A DNA stretch of 64,000 bases from Saccharopolyspora rosea (lineage in GTDB: Bacteria; Actinomycetota; Actinomycetes; Mycobacteriales; Pseudonocardiaceae): contig NZ_CP102826.1 of assembly GCF_025643595.1 (NCBI RefSeq), forward strand, positions 6,138,001-6,202,000, given 5' to 3'. The notes under the pieces are model-generated. The model was not told the DNA's origin, made no database searches, and was given only the letters and a program-made list of their open reading frames with translations. Each line of letters opens with the position of its first letter. The first letter of the stretch is position 1. Positions 18,890 to 27,020 of the stretch are shown piece after piece. Made by a program: the position numbers and the translations under genes.

Positions 18890-20560
18890 TCAGCCCAGCA
18901 ACGCGGACCGCACGGCCGACTGCAACCGTTCGTGGACGGCTTTCAGCCTTTCGCGCTCGGTCCGCACCTCGACGACACGCAGTCCCGGACGCCACCGCAA
19001 CGCGGCGGCGAGGTCGCCGCGTTCTCGGACGAGCACGTGCTCGACCCCGTGCGCCTCGCACAGCTTGCCGATGTCGGTGCCGTGCGGGGTGCCGAAGACC
19101 CGCTCGAAAGACCCGCGGTGTTCCGGGTTCCCCTGTTCCAGCAACGAGAAGATGCCGCCCCCGTCGTCGTTGAGCACCACCATGGTCAGGTCCGGGCGCT
19201 CTTCGAGCGGCCCCACCAGCAGGCCGTTGCTGTCGTGCAGGAACGTCAGGTCGCCCAGCAGCGCGTAGGACGGCCGGTCGTGGACCAGCGCCGCGCCGAT
19301 CGCCGTCGACACGGTGCCGTCGATGCCCGCCACGCCGCGGTTGCGGTGCACGGTCACGTCAGGCCGCTGCCGCGCGGCCAGCGCCACGTCCCGGGTCGGA
19401 TTCGACGACCCGAGCACGAGCAGCGCCTCGCTCGGCAGCGCGTCGACCAGGTCACGCGCCACCGCCGGCCCGCTGGGCCAGCGCTCCAGGTCGAGCGCCG
19501 CGTGCAGGGCCGCGGACACCTTCTCGTCAGCGGCCTGCCACTCGGTCAACCACTCGGAGTCGGCCGGCCCAGGTGCCTCGCCGAAGGTCTCCGCCACCTC
19601 TCGGAGGTTGTGCGCGGGTGCGGGCCACTCCAGACCGCCGTGCGCGAGCAGCACTTCGACGCCGCTGTCGGCGAGCACATGCTGCACCTGGCGGAACACC
19701 GTGGGTCGCCCGACGCAGACGACCTGCTCCGGGCGGTGCGTGCGCAGGAACTCGGCCTGGCCGAGCAGCCACATCCCGGTGCTGATCGCCGCCGATCCGG
19801 GGACGCCCACACCGCCGGACTCCGACAGCACCGGCCAGCGGTAGCGCTCGCCCCACGCGCCGGCGCCCTCCACGCCCCAGTCGGAGACCAGCACCAGCCC
19901 CCGGCGGGCGCGCACCTGCGACAACGTCGTCGGCTCCCACCCGTGCTCGGTGACCTCGGTCCACCGGGTCCCGTCCGGACGACCGGAGAGCGACTCGCAC
20001 CACTCGTCGTCCTCCGCGGGCACCAGCGGCTCCCGGAACGGGAGGTTCAGGTGGACCGGGCCCCCGCGCGCACCGCCGCTCGCGGCGTGCCAGGCGCGGC
20101 ACATCTGACTGCGCCAGTACGCGTTCTGCCCGGGACGCTCCTCGGCGACGGCCAGTTCGTCGAACATCCGGACCTCGGTGCCGAACATCCGGTGCTGGTC
20201 GATCGTCTGGTTCGCCCCGGCGGCGCGCAGCTCCGGCGGCCGGTCCGCGGTGAGCACGAGCAGCGGGATCCCGGAGTGGTACGCCTCGCTCACCGCCGGG
20301 TGGAGGTTGGTCGCCGCCGTGCCGGACGTGCACACGACCGCCACCGGGCGGTGGGTCCGCGCGGCCATCCCCAGCGCGAGGAAGCCGGCACTGCGCTCGT
20401 CGATGCGGACGTGCAGCCGGAGCCGCCCCGCCTCGGCGGCGCGGTGGAGCGCGAAGGACAGAGGCGCGTTCCGAGACCCCGGGGACAGCACCACCCGTCG
20501 CAGGCCGTTGCGGACCAACTCGTCGACGATGACCTCAGCCTGGGCCGTGGACGGATTCAA
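18890..20560 (-). CDS. menD: SEPHCHC synthase MenD (2-oxoglutarate decarboxylase, TPP-dependent)
   Basis: 556 aa, the length of the family. It adds the succinyl semialdehyde unit of 2-oxoglutarate to isochorismate. VVLSPGSRNAPLSFAL and VCTSGTAATNLHPAVSEA belong to the N-terminal domain. GDLTFLHDSNGLL and NDDGGGIFSLLEQ form the TPP/Mg2+ site at the C-terminus. The start is TTG at 20560, which aligns with the family start NPSTA and has AGAGGTG 6 nt upstream. An ATG 20 codons earlier, behind GAGAGG, is a real alternative. The gene is divergent from menB. Confidence 0.92.
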   Translation of the reverse strand: MNPSTAQAEVIVDELVRNGLRRVVLSPGSRNAPLSFALHRAAEAGRLRLHVRIDERSAGFLALGMAARTHRPVAVVCTSGTAATNLHPAVSEAYHSGIPLLVLTADRPPELRAAGANQTIDQHRMFGTEVRMFDELAVAEERPGQNAYWRSQMCRAWHAASGGARGGPVHLNLPFREPLVPAEDDEWCESLSGRPDGTRWTEVTEHGWEPTTLSQVRARRGLVLVSDWGVEGAGAWGERYRWPVLSESGGVGVPGSAAISTGMWLLGQAEFLRTHRPEQVVCVGRPTVFRQVQHVLADSGVEVLLAHGGLEWPAPAHNLREVAETFGEAPGPADSEWLTEWQAADEKVSAALHAALDLERWPSGPAVARDLVDALPSEALLVLGSSNPTRDVALAARQRPDVTVHRNRGVAGIDGTVSTAIGAALVHDRPSYALLGDLTFLHDSNGLLVGPLEERPDLTMVVLNDDGGGIFSLLEQGNPEHRGSFERVFGTPHGTDIGKLCEAHGVEHVLVRERGDLAAALRWRPGLRVVEVRTERERLKAVHERLQSAVRSALLG

Positions 20561-20695
20561 CCGATCACCTCTGAACTCTCTCGGCGGACTCCGGCCCGCG
20601 GGCCTCATGCTGCCTCTCACCGGCGTCCGGGCAGGCGCCGGGCCGCCGCCGGGAGGGCTCCACACCGCACGTCTGCCGGGCCTATTGTCCCAGGC

Positions 20696-21619
20696 GTGCA
20701 GAATCCCCGTGTCTCTGAGCTGTTCGATCCGGACGTGTGGGAGCCCGTGACGGGCTTCGACTTCACCGACATCACCTACCACCGATGCGTCGAAGACGGC
20801 CCTGGTAAGGGCACCGTGCGCATCGCCTTCGACCGGCCGGAGGTGCGCAACGCCTTCCGCCCGCACACCGTCGACGAGCTGTACCGGGCGCTGGACCACG
20901 CGCGGATGACCAGCGATGTCGGCTGCGTGCTGATCACCGGCAACGGCCCGTCGTCGAAGGACGGCGGCTGGGCCTTCTGCTCCGGCGGCGACCAGCGCAT
21001 CCGCGGCCGCTCCGGCTACCAGTACGCCTCCGGCGAGACGTCCGACACAGTGGACCGGGCCCGCGCCGGTCGGCTGCACATCCTGGAGGTCCAGCGGCTG
21101 ATCCGGTTCATGCCGAAGATCGTGATCGCGGTGGTGCCCGGCTGGGCCGCCGGTGGCGGGCACAGCCTCCACGTGGTGTGCGATCTCACCCTGGCCAGCG
21201 CCGAGCACGCCCGTTTCAAGCAGACCGACGCCGACGTGGGCAGCTTCGACGGCGGCTTCGGTTCCGCCTACCTGGCCCGCCAGGTCGGGCAGAAGTTCGC
21301 CCGGGAGATCTTCTTCCTCGGCCGTCCGTACAGCGCCGAGCAGGCCCACCAGATGGGCATGGTCAACGCCGTCGTACCGCACGAGGAGCTGGAGGCCACC
21401 GCGTTGCAGTGGTCCCGCGAGATCAACGGCAAGTCGCCGACGGCGCAGCGCATGCTCAAGTACGCCTTCAACGCGATCGACGACGGCCTGGTCGGCCAGC
21501 AGCTGTTCGCCGGGGAGACCACCCGCCTGGCGTACATGACGGACGAAGCCGTCGAAGGGCGGGACTCCTTCCTGGAGAAGCGGACCCCGGACTGGTCCTC
21601 CTTCCCCTGGTACTACTGA
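20696..21619 (+). CDS. menB: 1,4-dihydroxy-2-naphthoyl-CoA synthase (MenB)
   Basis: Crotonase-fold ring-closing enzyme, 307 aa. FCSGGDQRIRGRSGY, VVPGWAAGGGHSLHVVCDLT and FKQTDADVGSFDGGFGSAYLAR are the MenB-specific active-site blocks, including the conserved Asp of TDADVGSFDGG. The protein ends in the typical WSSFPWYY. The GTG at 20696 has TATTGT (20683-20688) 7 nt upstream and no ribosome site, consistent with a leaderless transcript. It is divergent from menD with a 135-bp shared upstream region, so the two may be co-regulated. Confidence 0.95.
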   Translation: MQNPRVSELFDPDVWEPVTGFDFTDITYHRCVEDGPGKGTVRIAFDRPEVRNAFRPHTVDELYRALDHARMTSDVGCVLITGNGPSSKDGGWAFCSGGDQRIRGRSGYQYASGETSDTVDRARAGRLHILEVQRLIRFMPKIVIAVVPGWAAGGGHSLHVVCDLTLASAEHARFKQTDADVGSFDGGFGSAYLARQVGQKFAREIFFLGRPYSAEQAHQMGMVNAVVPHEELEATALQWSREINGKSPTAQRMLKYAFNAIDDGLVGQQLFAGETTRLAYMTDEAVEGRDSFLEKRTPDWSSFPWYY

Positions 21620-21628
21620 TCTCCGGCG

Positions 21629-21669
21629 ACCGGTCCCGCACGGGACGGCCGCACCACCGCGGGACCGGT
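21629..21669 (+). terminator. Hairpin downstream of menB
   Basis: ACCGGTCCCGC (21629-21639) and GCGGGACCGGT (21659-21669) form a perfect 11-bp stem ten bases after the menB stop. No T-tract follows, as is common for terminators in high-GC actinobacteria. Confidence 0.6.
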
Positions 21670-21869
21670 TCCACCACCTGCGTTCCCACTGCTCAGCGGG
21701 TATGTCGACGATGATCACGAGCATCATCACGGGCCTCCTCCACGCGTCGTTCCCCCACAACATCGGCCCGCCGATTCGAACACTTGATCGCTAGAACAGG
21801 TGATCGAGTGGCGGATTTCTCCCCCTCCGACGCGCCCGGCAGCAGCGCCGCGCGCCAAGAATGGGGGTC

Positions 21870-23078
21870 ATGCCGCCAGCCCGAGATCTGCAGCCGCTCC
21901 CGGTGCCGTCCGGAAGCGGCGCCCTCGACGTCCTGCCCACCCTGCAGCGGGCGCTGGACGGCGCCGGACCAGCGCTGCTGCCGGTCCCGGACGAGCCCAC
22001 CGAGGAATCCCGCCGGGTCCTCGACGCGCTCGGCGCCGGAACCCCGCTGGCACCGGGCGAAGACGCCGACGACGACCCGACGGCCCTGGTCATCGCCACC
22101 TCGGGCTCCACGGGCACCCCGAAGGGAGTGCTGCTGCCCGCAGCGGCACTGCGCGCCTCCGCCGAGGCCACCCACCGCAGGCTCGGCGGGCCGGGCTGCT
22201 GGCTGCTGGCGATGCCCGCGCACCACGTCGCGGGCATCCAGGTGCTGGTCCGGTCGCTGGTCGCGGGGACGCGCCCGCACGCCGTGGACCTCTCCGGCGG
22301 GTTCCGGCCGGACGGTTTCGCGATGGCGGCGCAGGCCGCCCTGCAGGGCCCGGGGCCGCACTACACCGCACTGGTGCCCACCCAGCTCGGGCGCCTGCTG
22401 TCGGACGACGGCGCGGGCCTCACGGCGCTGCGGAAGTTCGACGCCGTGCTCCTCGGCGGCGCCGCCACCCCGCCGAGCCTGCTGCGACGGGCGCGCGAGG
22501 CCGGTGTGGCGGTGTTCACCACCTACGGCATGAGCGAGACCTCCGGCGGCTGCGTCTACAACGGGATTCCGCTGGACATCGCGCAGGTCCACGTCGACGG
22601 CGAGACCGGCCCGGTGGCGCTGGCCGGGCCGATGACGGCGCGCGGCTACCGCGGACGCCCGGACTCGGCCGCGTTCACCGACGGCTGGTTCCGCACCGGG
22701 GACCTGGGCCGGTGGCGGGACGGGCGGCTGGAGGTGCTGGGCCGCGCCGACGACATGATCGTCACCGGCGGCGTCAACGTGGCCCCGTTGCCGGTCGAGC
22801 GGGTGCTCGCCGAACAGCCCGGGGTGCGGGAGGTCTGCGTGTTCGGGATCCCCGACCCGGAATGGGGGCAGGCCGTGGTCGCGGCGGTCGTCCCGGCCGA
22901 TCGCGCGGCGGCGCCCGCCGCGGATGCGCTGCGCGCTGCCGTGCGGGAACGCACCAACGCCGCCTCGACCCCCAAACGCGTCGTCTACCTCGACGAACTC
23001 CCCCTGCGCGGCCCCGGCAAACCCGACCGGCGCGCGCTCGCCGCACGCATCGCGGGGGAGCCTTCCGACGACCGGTAG
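21870..23078 (+). CDS. menE: o-Succinylbenzoate-CoA ligase (MenE)
   Basis: ANL-superfamily adenylating enzyme, 402 aa, the short form usual in actinobacteria. IATSGSTGTPKGVLLP is the AMP/phosphate loop. TTYGMSETSGGCVY and WFRTGDLGRW are core motifs, and GKPDRRAL near the end supplies the catalytic Lys. It activates o-succinylbenzoate for MenB. The ATG at 21870 is chosen because AAGAAT (21857-21862) lies 7 nt upstream, implying a leaderless message; an ATG at 21861 would add three residues. Confidence 0.92.
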   Translation: MPPARDLQPLPVPSGSGALDVLPTLQRALDGAGPALLPVPDEPTEESRRVLDALGAGTPLAPGEDADDDPTALVIATSGSTGTPKGVLLPAAALRASAEATHRRLGGPGCWLLAMPAHHVAGIQVLVRSLVAGTRPHAVDLSGGFRPDGFAMAAQAALQGPGPHYTALVPTQLGRLLSDDGAGLTALRKFDAVLLGGAATPPSLLRRAREAGVAVFTTYGMSETSGGCVYNGIPLDIAQVHVDGETGPVALAGPMTARGYRGRPDSAAFTDGWFRTGDLGRWRDGRLEVLGRADDMIVTGGVNVAPLPVERVLAEQPGVREVCVFGIPDPEWGQAVVAAVVPADRAAAPAADALRAAVRERTNAASTPKRVVYLDELPLRGPGKPDRRALAARIAGEPSDDR

Positions 23079-23102
23079 CGGCGGTACGCGAAGATGGCTC
23101 GC

Positions 23103-23975
23103 ATGGCGACAGTCGCGCAGTGGATCGAGGGAGCCCGGATCCGCACCTTCCCGAACGCCATCGCACCGGTGCTGGTCGGCACCGGCGCGGCGGCCGGGGT
23201 CGACGGGTTCGATCCGGTCACGGCGGTGCTCGCGCTCGCCGTCTCGATGTTGTTGATCATCGGGGTCAACTTCGCCAACGACTACTCGGACGGCATCCGC
23301 GGCACCGACGCCGACCGCGTCGGGCCGTTCCGGCTCGTCGGCTCGGGGGCTGCCCGGCCCGCCGCGGTGCGCACCGCGGCCTGGGTCTGCTTCGGCCTCG
23401 CGGCCGTCGCCGGGCTCGCCGTCGTCGTGCTCAGCGGTCAGTGGTGGTTGCTGGCGGTCGGTGCCGCGTGCATCGCGGGAGCCTGGTTCTACACCGGCGG
23501 CGGCCGGCCCTACGGCTACACCGGCCTCGGCGAGCTGGCCGTTTTCGTCTTCTTCGGACTGATCGCGGTGCTCGGCACGATGTTCGTGCAGGCCGGCAAG
23601 GTCAGCGGCTTCGGCATCGGAGCTGCGGTCGCGGTCGGCTCGTTCTCCAGCGCGGTGCTGGTGGCCAACAACCTCCGCGACATCCCGTCGGACCGGGTGA
23701 GCGGCAAGCGCACCCTCGCCGTCCTCCTCGGCGACCGCGACACCCGCACCCTCTACGTCGCGCTGGCGCTGATCCCGTTCCTGATCACGGTGCTGATCGG
23801 GCTGCGCAACTCGTGGGCGCTGCTGGGCTTCCTCGCCCTGCCGCTGCTGATCGTCCCGTTGCGCGCCGTCGTCGGCGGGGCGCAGGGGCGCAAGCTGATC
23901 CCGGCGGTGCGCGACACCGGGTTCGCGATGCTGGTCTGGTCGGTCGTGACGGCCATCTCGCTGTCCGTCGGCTGA
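23103..23975 (+). CDS. menA: 1,4-dihydroxy-2-naphthoate polyprenyltransferase (MenA)
   Basis: Integral membrane prenyltransferase of the UbiA family, 290 aa with about eight or nine hydrophobic helices. NFANDYSDGIRGTD is the first Asp-rich prenyl-diphosphate site (NDxxDxxxD), and NNLRDIPSDRVSGKRTLAV is the second. It attaches the isoprenoid chain to DHNA. The ATG at 23103 aligns with the family N-terminus and has GAAGAT 7 nt upstream; an ATG at 23094 would add three residues. It lies 24 bp after menE. Confidence 0.95.
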   Translation: MATVAQWIEGARIRTFPNAIAPVLVGTGAAAGVDGFDPVTAVLALAVSMLLIIGVNFANDYSDGIRGTDADRVGPFRLVGSGAARPAAVRTAAWVCFGLAAVAGLAVVVLSGQWWLLAVGAACIAGAWFYTGGGRPYGYTGLGELAVFVFFGLIAVLGTMFVQAGKVSGFGIGAAVAVGSFSSAVLVANNLRDIPSDRVSGKRTLAVLLGDRDTRTLYVALALIPFLITVLIGLRNSWALLGFLALPLLIVPLRAVVGGAQGRKLIPAVRDTGFAMLVWSVVTAISLSVG

Positions 23976-24079
23976 GCGCCTGGCCCCGACCACGCCGTCC
24001 GTGGCGGCGCCGGGAGCGGAACCTCAGCGGCCGTCTCGGCTCCGGGATCGGACTGCTCGGCGCGTCCGGGCGGGCGGGA

Positions 24080-24095
24080 GCCGCTGATCAGCGGC
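24080..24095. terminator. Palindrome between convergent menA and membrane-protein gene
   Basis: GCCGCTGATCAGCGGC is a perfect 16-bp palindrome, flanked by further complementary blocks (CCGGGCGG and CCGCCCGG), so the whole forms a long hairpin about 100 bp after menA and 37 bp after the end of the opposing gene. It may be a bidirectional terminator. A dimeric-protein operator is less likely, as no start codon is near. Confidence 0.5.
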
Positions 24096-24131
24096 GGTAC
24101 CCGCACCGCCCGGCACGACGAGTCCGAACCG

Positions 24132-24617
24132 TCAGGCCGCCGCCTCGGCGCGCTTGCGCTTGTCCAGGAAGAGCACGTCGACCAGCACGGCCAGCGCGAA
24201 CGGGGACAGGATGGCGACGATCGAGATGATCACGCGCGTCCGCAGGTGCGTCCACTTCCACAGCTCCAGCGGTGTGCCGGTGTAGACGCGGACGTCCTTG
24301 CCGCAGGTGACGTCGGCGGACCCGGAGAACCACGGGTCGAACGTCTTGACCGAGTCGCGGTACACCGTGCCGTAGGTGCTCAGCGACCGCTGCTCGCCGT
24401 GCTGCGGCACGACGGTGCACCCGGTCGACCCGTCCTTGTTCATGATCAGCAGCGGTTTCCCGCTGTCCCAGTGGTAGACCGAGTCCTCGACCTGCCTGCC
24501 CTGCTTCATCAGCAGGGTCCCGGCCGAGGTGGCGTAGAACCCGAGCAGGACGTAGGCGGCGCCGAGCAGCACCACCAGCCCGCCCACGACGCGGTAGTAC
24601 AGCTTCTTGCTCTTCAC
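24132..24617 (-). CDS. Two-helix membrane protein of the type VII-like island
   Basis: 161 aa. An N-terminal helix (residues about 10-30) and a C-terminal helix (about 130-150), followed by a basic end, flank an extracytoplasmic domain of about 90 residues with two cysteines (GSTGCTVV and DVTCGKD) that could form a disulfide. The family is not recognised. The start is GTG at 24617, 13 bp downstream of the previous gene's stop. It is the last gene of a five-gene minus-strand cluster that includes EspC-like and WXG-type proteins, so a role in or near the cell envelope with these is inferred. Confidence 0.65.
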   Translation of the reverse strand: MKSKKLYYRVVGGLVVLLGAAYVLLGFYATSAGTLLMKQGRQVEDSVYHWDSGKPLLIMNKDGSTGCTVVPQHGEQRSLSTYGTVYRDSVKTFDPWFSGSADVTCGKDVRVYTGTPLELWKWTHLRTRVIISIVAILSPFALAVLVDVLFLDKRKRAEAAA

Positions 24618-24630
24618 GTCACCAGCCCCC

Positions 24631-25065
24631 TCACTGCAGGAACGAGTCCGGCGGCTCGTCGTCGTAGTGGTCGTTGGCGGACCTCGGCCGGTTCGGGTCG
24701 GCGTCGATGATGGCGTCGATGCCGTGCCCCTCGTCCAGCAGCTCCTTGGCCCGCTTCATCTGGTCCACGCTGACCTGGAAAGCCGCTCGCACGGCCTCGT
24801 TGTCCAGTCCCCGCCCCTCGGCGATGTCCTGCCAGCTCAGGTCCCCGGCGTCGATGTGCTCCTGCAACGCCTTGACCTCGTCCGGGGCCTTGCCCTCGCG
24901 GACCAGCTGCTCGATCTGCTCGATCTGCTCGTCGCCGAGCTTGATCTCCGGCAGCGACGCGCTGAAACGCTCCACTTCGGACAGTGCGGCTTCCGCGTCG
25001 GCCAGGGCGGTTTCCAGCTGTTCCTCGGCTTCTCGCAGCTGCCGCGTCTTCCAGTCGTCCTGCAC
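24631..25065 (-). CDS. Acidic coiled-coil hypothetical protein, type VII-like island
   Basis: 144 aa, strongly acidic, with heptad-rich helices over residues about 5-60 (QLREAEEQLETALADAEA). A helical segment with SWQDIAEGRGLDNEAVRAAF follows, and then a disordered acidic tail ending DSFLQ. The GTG at 25065 has GGAAGGTGA 5 nt upstream and overlaps the previous stop, indicating coupled translation with the WXG-like gene. No named family is recognised. A chaperone or partner role for the neighbouring secreted-type protein is possible but unproven. Confidence 0.6.
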   Translation of the reverse strand: MQDDWKTRQLREAEEQLETALADAEAALSEVERFSASLPEIKLGDEQIEQIEQLVREGKAPDEVKALQEHIDAGDLSWQDIAEGRGLDNEAVRAAFQVSVDQMKRAKELLDEGHGIDAIIDADPNRPRSANDHYDDEPPDSFLQ

Positions 25066-25069
25066 CGGG

Positions 25070-25987
25070 TCACCTTCCAAGCGCGTTGCGCGCGCTGTCG
25101 ACAGTATTGCGGGACGCGTCACTCGCGCTGTGCAGGGTGCCGCGGGCCAGGTTGGTGTAGCCGCCCTCGGCGCGGGTCCGCCGGTGCACCTGCGCGCCGT
25201 GCTCGACGGCTTTGTCGTACTCCTGGGTGGCCTTGCCGACGTTCTCGTCCTGCTCCTTGAAGCCCGCGTAGTCGTCCTTGATGTCCATGCCGAGGTTGAC
25301 CGCGTCGCCGAGGCTGCGGACGTCCTTGACCTTCATGAGGTCGGTGCCCAGGGCCTTCGCCTTCTGGACCAGCTCCACCACCGTGTTGTAGAGGTTGGTC
25401 AGGGCGTCGTAGATCGCCTTGGCGGCCATGACGATCTCGACGCACTTCTCCACGTTGCGGACGACGTTCGCCCAGCCCGCGACCGGAATCCAGCCCGTGG
25501 CTGCGGTTTCGATGAGCCGGTCGACCAGTTGCTTGATGAGGTCCAGCGCCTTGTCGCACATCTTCCTGGAGAAGTCGGCGGCCTTGGTGAACGCCTTCCC
25601 GACGAGCTGGGCGAGCTTGGCGTCGGCTTCCAGGGCGACGGTCCAGCTGGTGACGAGCAGTGCCTCGGTGGCGTTGGCCGCACTGCCGTGCCAGTGCTCC
25701 CGCAGTTCGCTGATCCCGTTGTTCAGGTTCTTGCGGACCGCCTGGAGGGCCTTGCCGACTCCCTCCCACGCCTTGGCGTTCTGCTCGATGCGGCTGAAAT
25801 CACCCGCGATGGGCCGGATGAGGCTTTCGACGAGGTTCTCGCCGGTGACCTGTTCGTAGACCCAGTTGACGACCTGGACCTGGAAACCGGCCTGCTCGAT
25901 CGCCTGCTCCTGCGATTCCTTGTTGGCTTCGATGTGCTTGATTTCGAGCGCGTTGTCCAGGCTCTCGACGTCCTGGTATGCCCCCAT
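25070..25987 (-). CDS. WXG100-like helical protein, probable type VII secretion substrate
   Basis: 305 aa, almost entirely helical. A W-x-G turn (EHWHGSAA, W99 and G101) sits between two long helices, the hallmark of WXG100-superfamily proteins. It is far longer than the usual 100 residues: after the hairpin come an amphipathic stretch with WIPVAGWANVV and a polar C-terminal third. No toxin or enzyme motif is visible at the C-terminus. The ATG is at 25987, directly downstream of the EspC-like gene, so the two may be exported together. It could be a LXG/PPE-like effector. Confidence 0.6.
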   Translation of the reverse strand: MGAYQDVESLDNALEIKHIEANKESQEQAIEQAGFQVQVVNWVYEQVTGENLVESLIRPIAGDFSRIEQNAKAWEGVGKALQAVRKNLNNGISELREHWHGSAANATEALLVTSWTVALEADAKLAQLVGKAFTKAADFSRKMCDKALDLIKQLVDRLIETAATGWIPVAGWANVVRNVEKCVEIVMAAKAIYDALTNLYNTVVELVQKAKALGTDLMKVKDVRSLGDAVNLGMDIKDDYAGFKEQDENVGKATQEYDKAVEHGAQVHRRTRAEGGYTNLARGTLHSASDASRNTVDSARNALGR

Positions 25988-26001
25988 GTGCCCCGACTCC
26001 T

Positions 26002-26331
26002 TCAGATCTTCATCTTCTCAAGGTCCGCTTCGATGCCGCGCAGCACGCCGGTGATGTGCTCGTCGACCTTGCGGTAGTCGGCCTCGGCGTTGCCGATCTC
26101 GTCCTTGACGCGCAGCAGCATCTTGTTGGCGAACTCCAGGGTTTCGCCGTACAGCGCGGTGATGCCCTCGACGGCCGGGACGAGCGCCATCATCAGCCCG
26201 GTGAATCCGCTGGTGTCCGAGGCGACGTCCGCCGCGTACGAGTTGATCTTGTTGAAGTGCCCGGCGTTGCGTTCGAGCAGCCCCTGGAAGCCCTTGAGTT
26301 CCTCCGGGGCGACCTGCATGTGGTCCGGCAT
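26002..26331 (-). CDS. EspC-like (DUF2580) type VII secretion-associated protein
   Basis: 109 aa, two predicted long helices with no cysteine. MQVAPEELKGFQGLLERNA at the start and a C-terminal Y86-R-K-V-D90 fit the YxxxD/E export signal of ESX substrates after the second helix. Length and layout match actinobacterial ESX-1 secretion-associated proteins (EspC family). The ATG at 26331 has GGGAGGGTGAC upstream. It lies 14 bp before the WXG-like gene. No EccC or EccD component is in the window, so secretion would depend on a system encoded elsewhere. Confidence 0.72.
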   Translation of the reverse strand: MPDHMQVAPEELKGFQGLLERNAGHFNKINSYAADVASDTSGFTGLMMALVPAVEGITALYGETLEFANKMLLRVKDEIGNAEADYRKVDEHITGVLRGIEADLEKMKI

Positions 26332-26443
26332 GTCACCCTCCCGTGGTGCGTGTCCCAGAGATTCCTAACAGGACTCACCCGTTCCTGAGGGCGGTTTCGC
26401 TCGGAAAGAGCCGCACCACGCCCGGTTCGTAACCCGTGCCCGA

Positions 26444-26995
26444 TCAGACGACGAGTCCGGCGAGCACGTACTGCGCGATGCCCTGCGCCGCGTCGCACTG
26501 CTCGGAGGTGGCCTCGTCCGCGGTGACCGAGACCTGGAGCACGGCGCCGGAGACACCGGCGAACACCGTGCAGTCACCGGCGTTCAGCGTCCGCGTGCCG
26601 GGGACGGCTCCGAGCTCGACCTCGGTGCGCCCGAGCGCGGCGTAGCCGGTCGGTTGCTGGCCGATCAGCACCGACCGCGAGCCGTTGGTCTCCTGGTACG
26701 TGCAGCCGCGCACCGGTGGGTTGAAGCCGGTGTCGCGCGGTCGACCCGGGTCGACGGGGAAGGCGAGCTCGCCGAGTTCCTGCGGGCTGACGAGGTCGCA
26801 GAGCTGCGGCACGTCGGCGAGGCGCCGGCGCTGCTCGGGCGGCACGTCCCTGGTGATGGACGGGGCGACCGTCGTGGCGGGCGTGCGCTCGGGGCTGGAG
26901 GGCTGCGCGGACGGCGGGGCGCCCGTCGGCGGCTGGGCGCAGGAGGACAGCAGCCAGACCAGCACGGGGATCCAGCCCAGACGCCTCACCGGCAC
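26444..26995 (-). CDS. DUF3558-like lipoprotein
   Basis: 183 aa. A basic start and a hydrophobic stretch lead to a lipobox, LSSC, with Cys at residue 19. A Pro/Ser/Thr-rich linker and a small disulfide-type domain follow (cysteines in PQLCDLV, RGCTYQE, GDCTVFA and SEQCDAA), as in actinobacterial DUF3558 proteins. The start is GTG at 26995, with GTG at 26989 (spaced 7 nt from AAGG) equally plausible. DUF3558 genes often accompany EspC-like genes in Pseudonocardiaceae, which fits the next genes here. It is anchored outside the membrane; the function is unknown. Confidence 0.72.
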   Translation of the reverse strand: MPVRRLGWIPVLVWLLSSCAQPPTGAPPSAQPSSPERTPATTVAPSITRDVPPEQRRRLADVPQLCDLVSPQELGELAFPVDPGRPRDTGFNPPVRGCTYQETNGSRSVLIGQQPTGYAALGRTEVELGAVPGTRTLNAGDCTVFAGVSGAVLQVSVTADEATSEQCDAAQGIAQYVLAGLVV

Positions 26996-27020
26996 ACCTT
27001 CCTCCTCGTCCGCGGGGCCC

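Noticed and set aside
21693-23993. A 766-codon minus-strand frame across menE and menA
   Set aside because: It covers two clear plus-strand genes and reads as His/Asp/Arg-rich low-complexity sequence.
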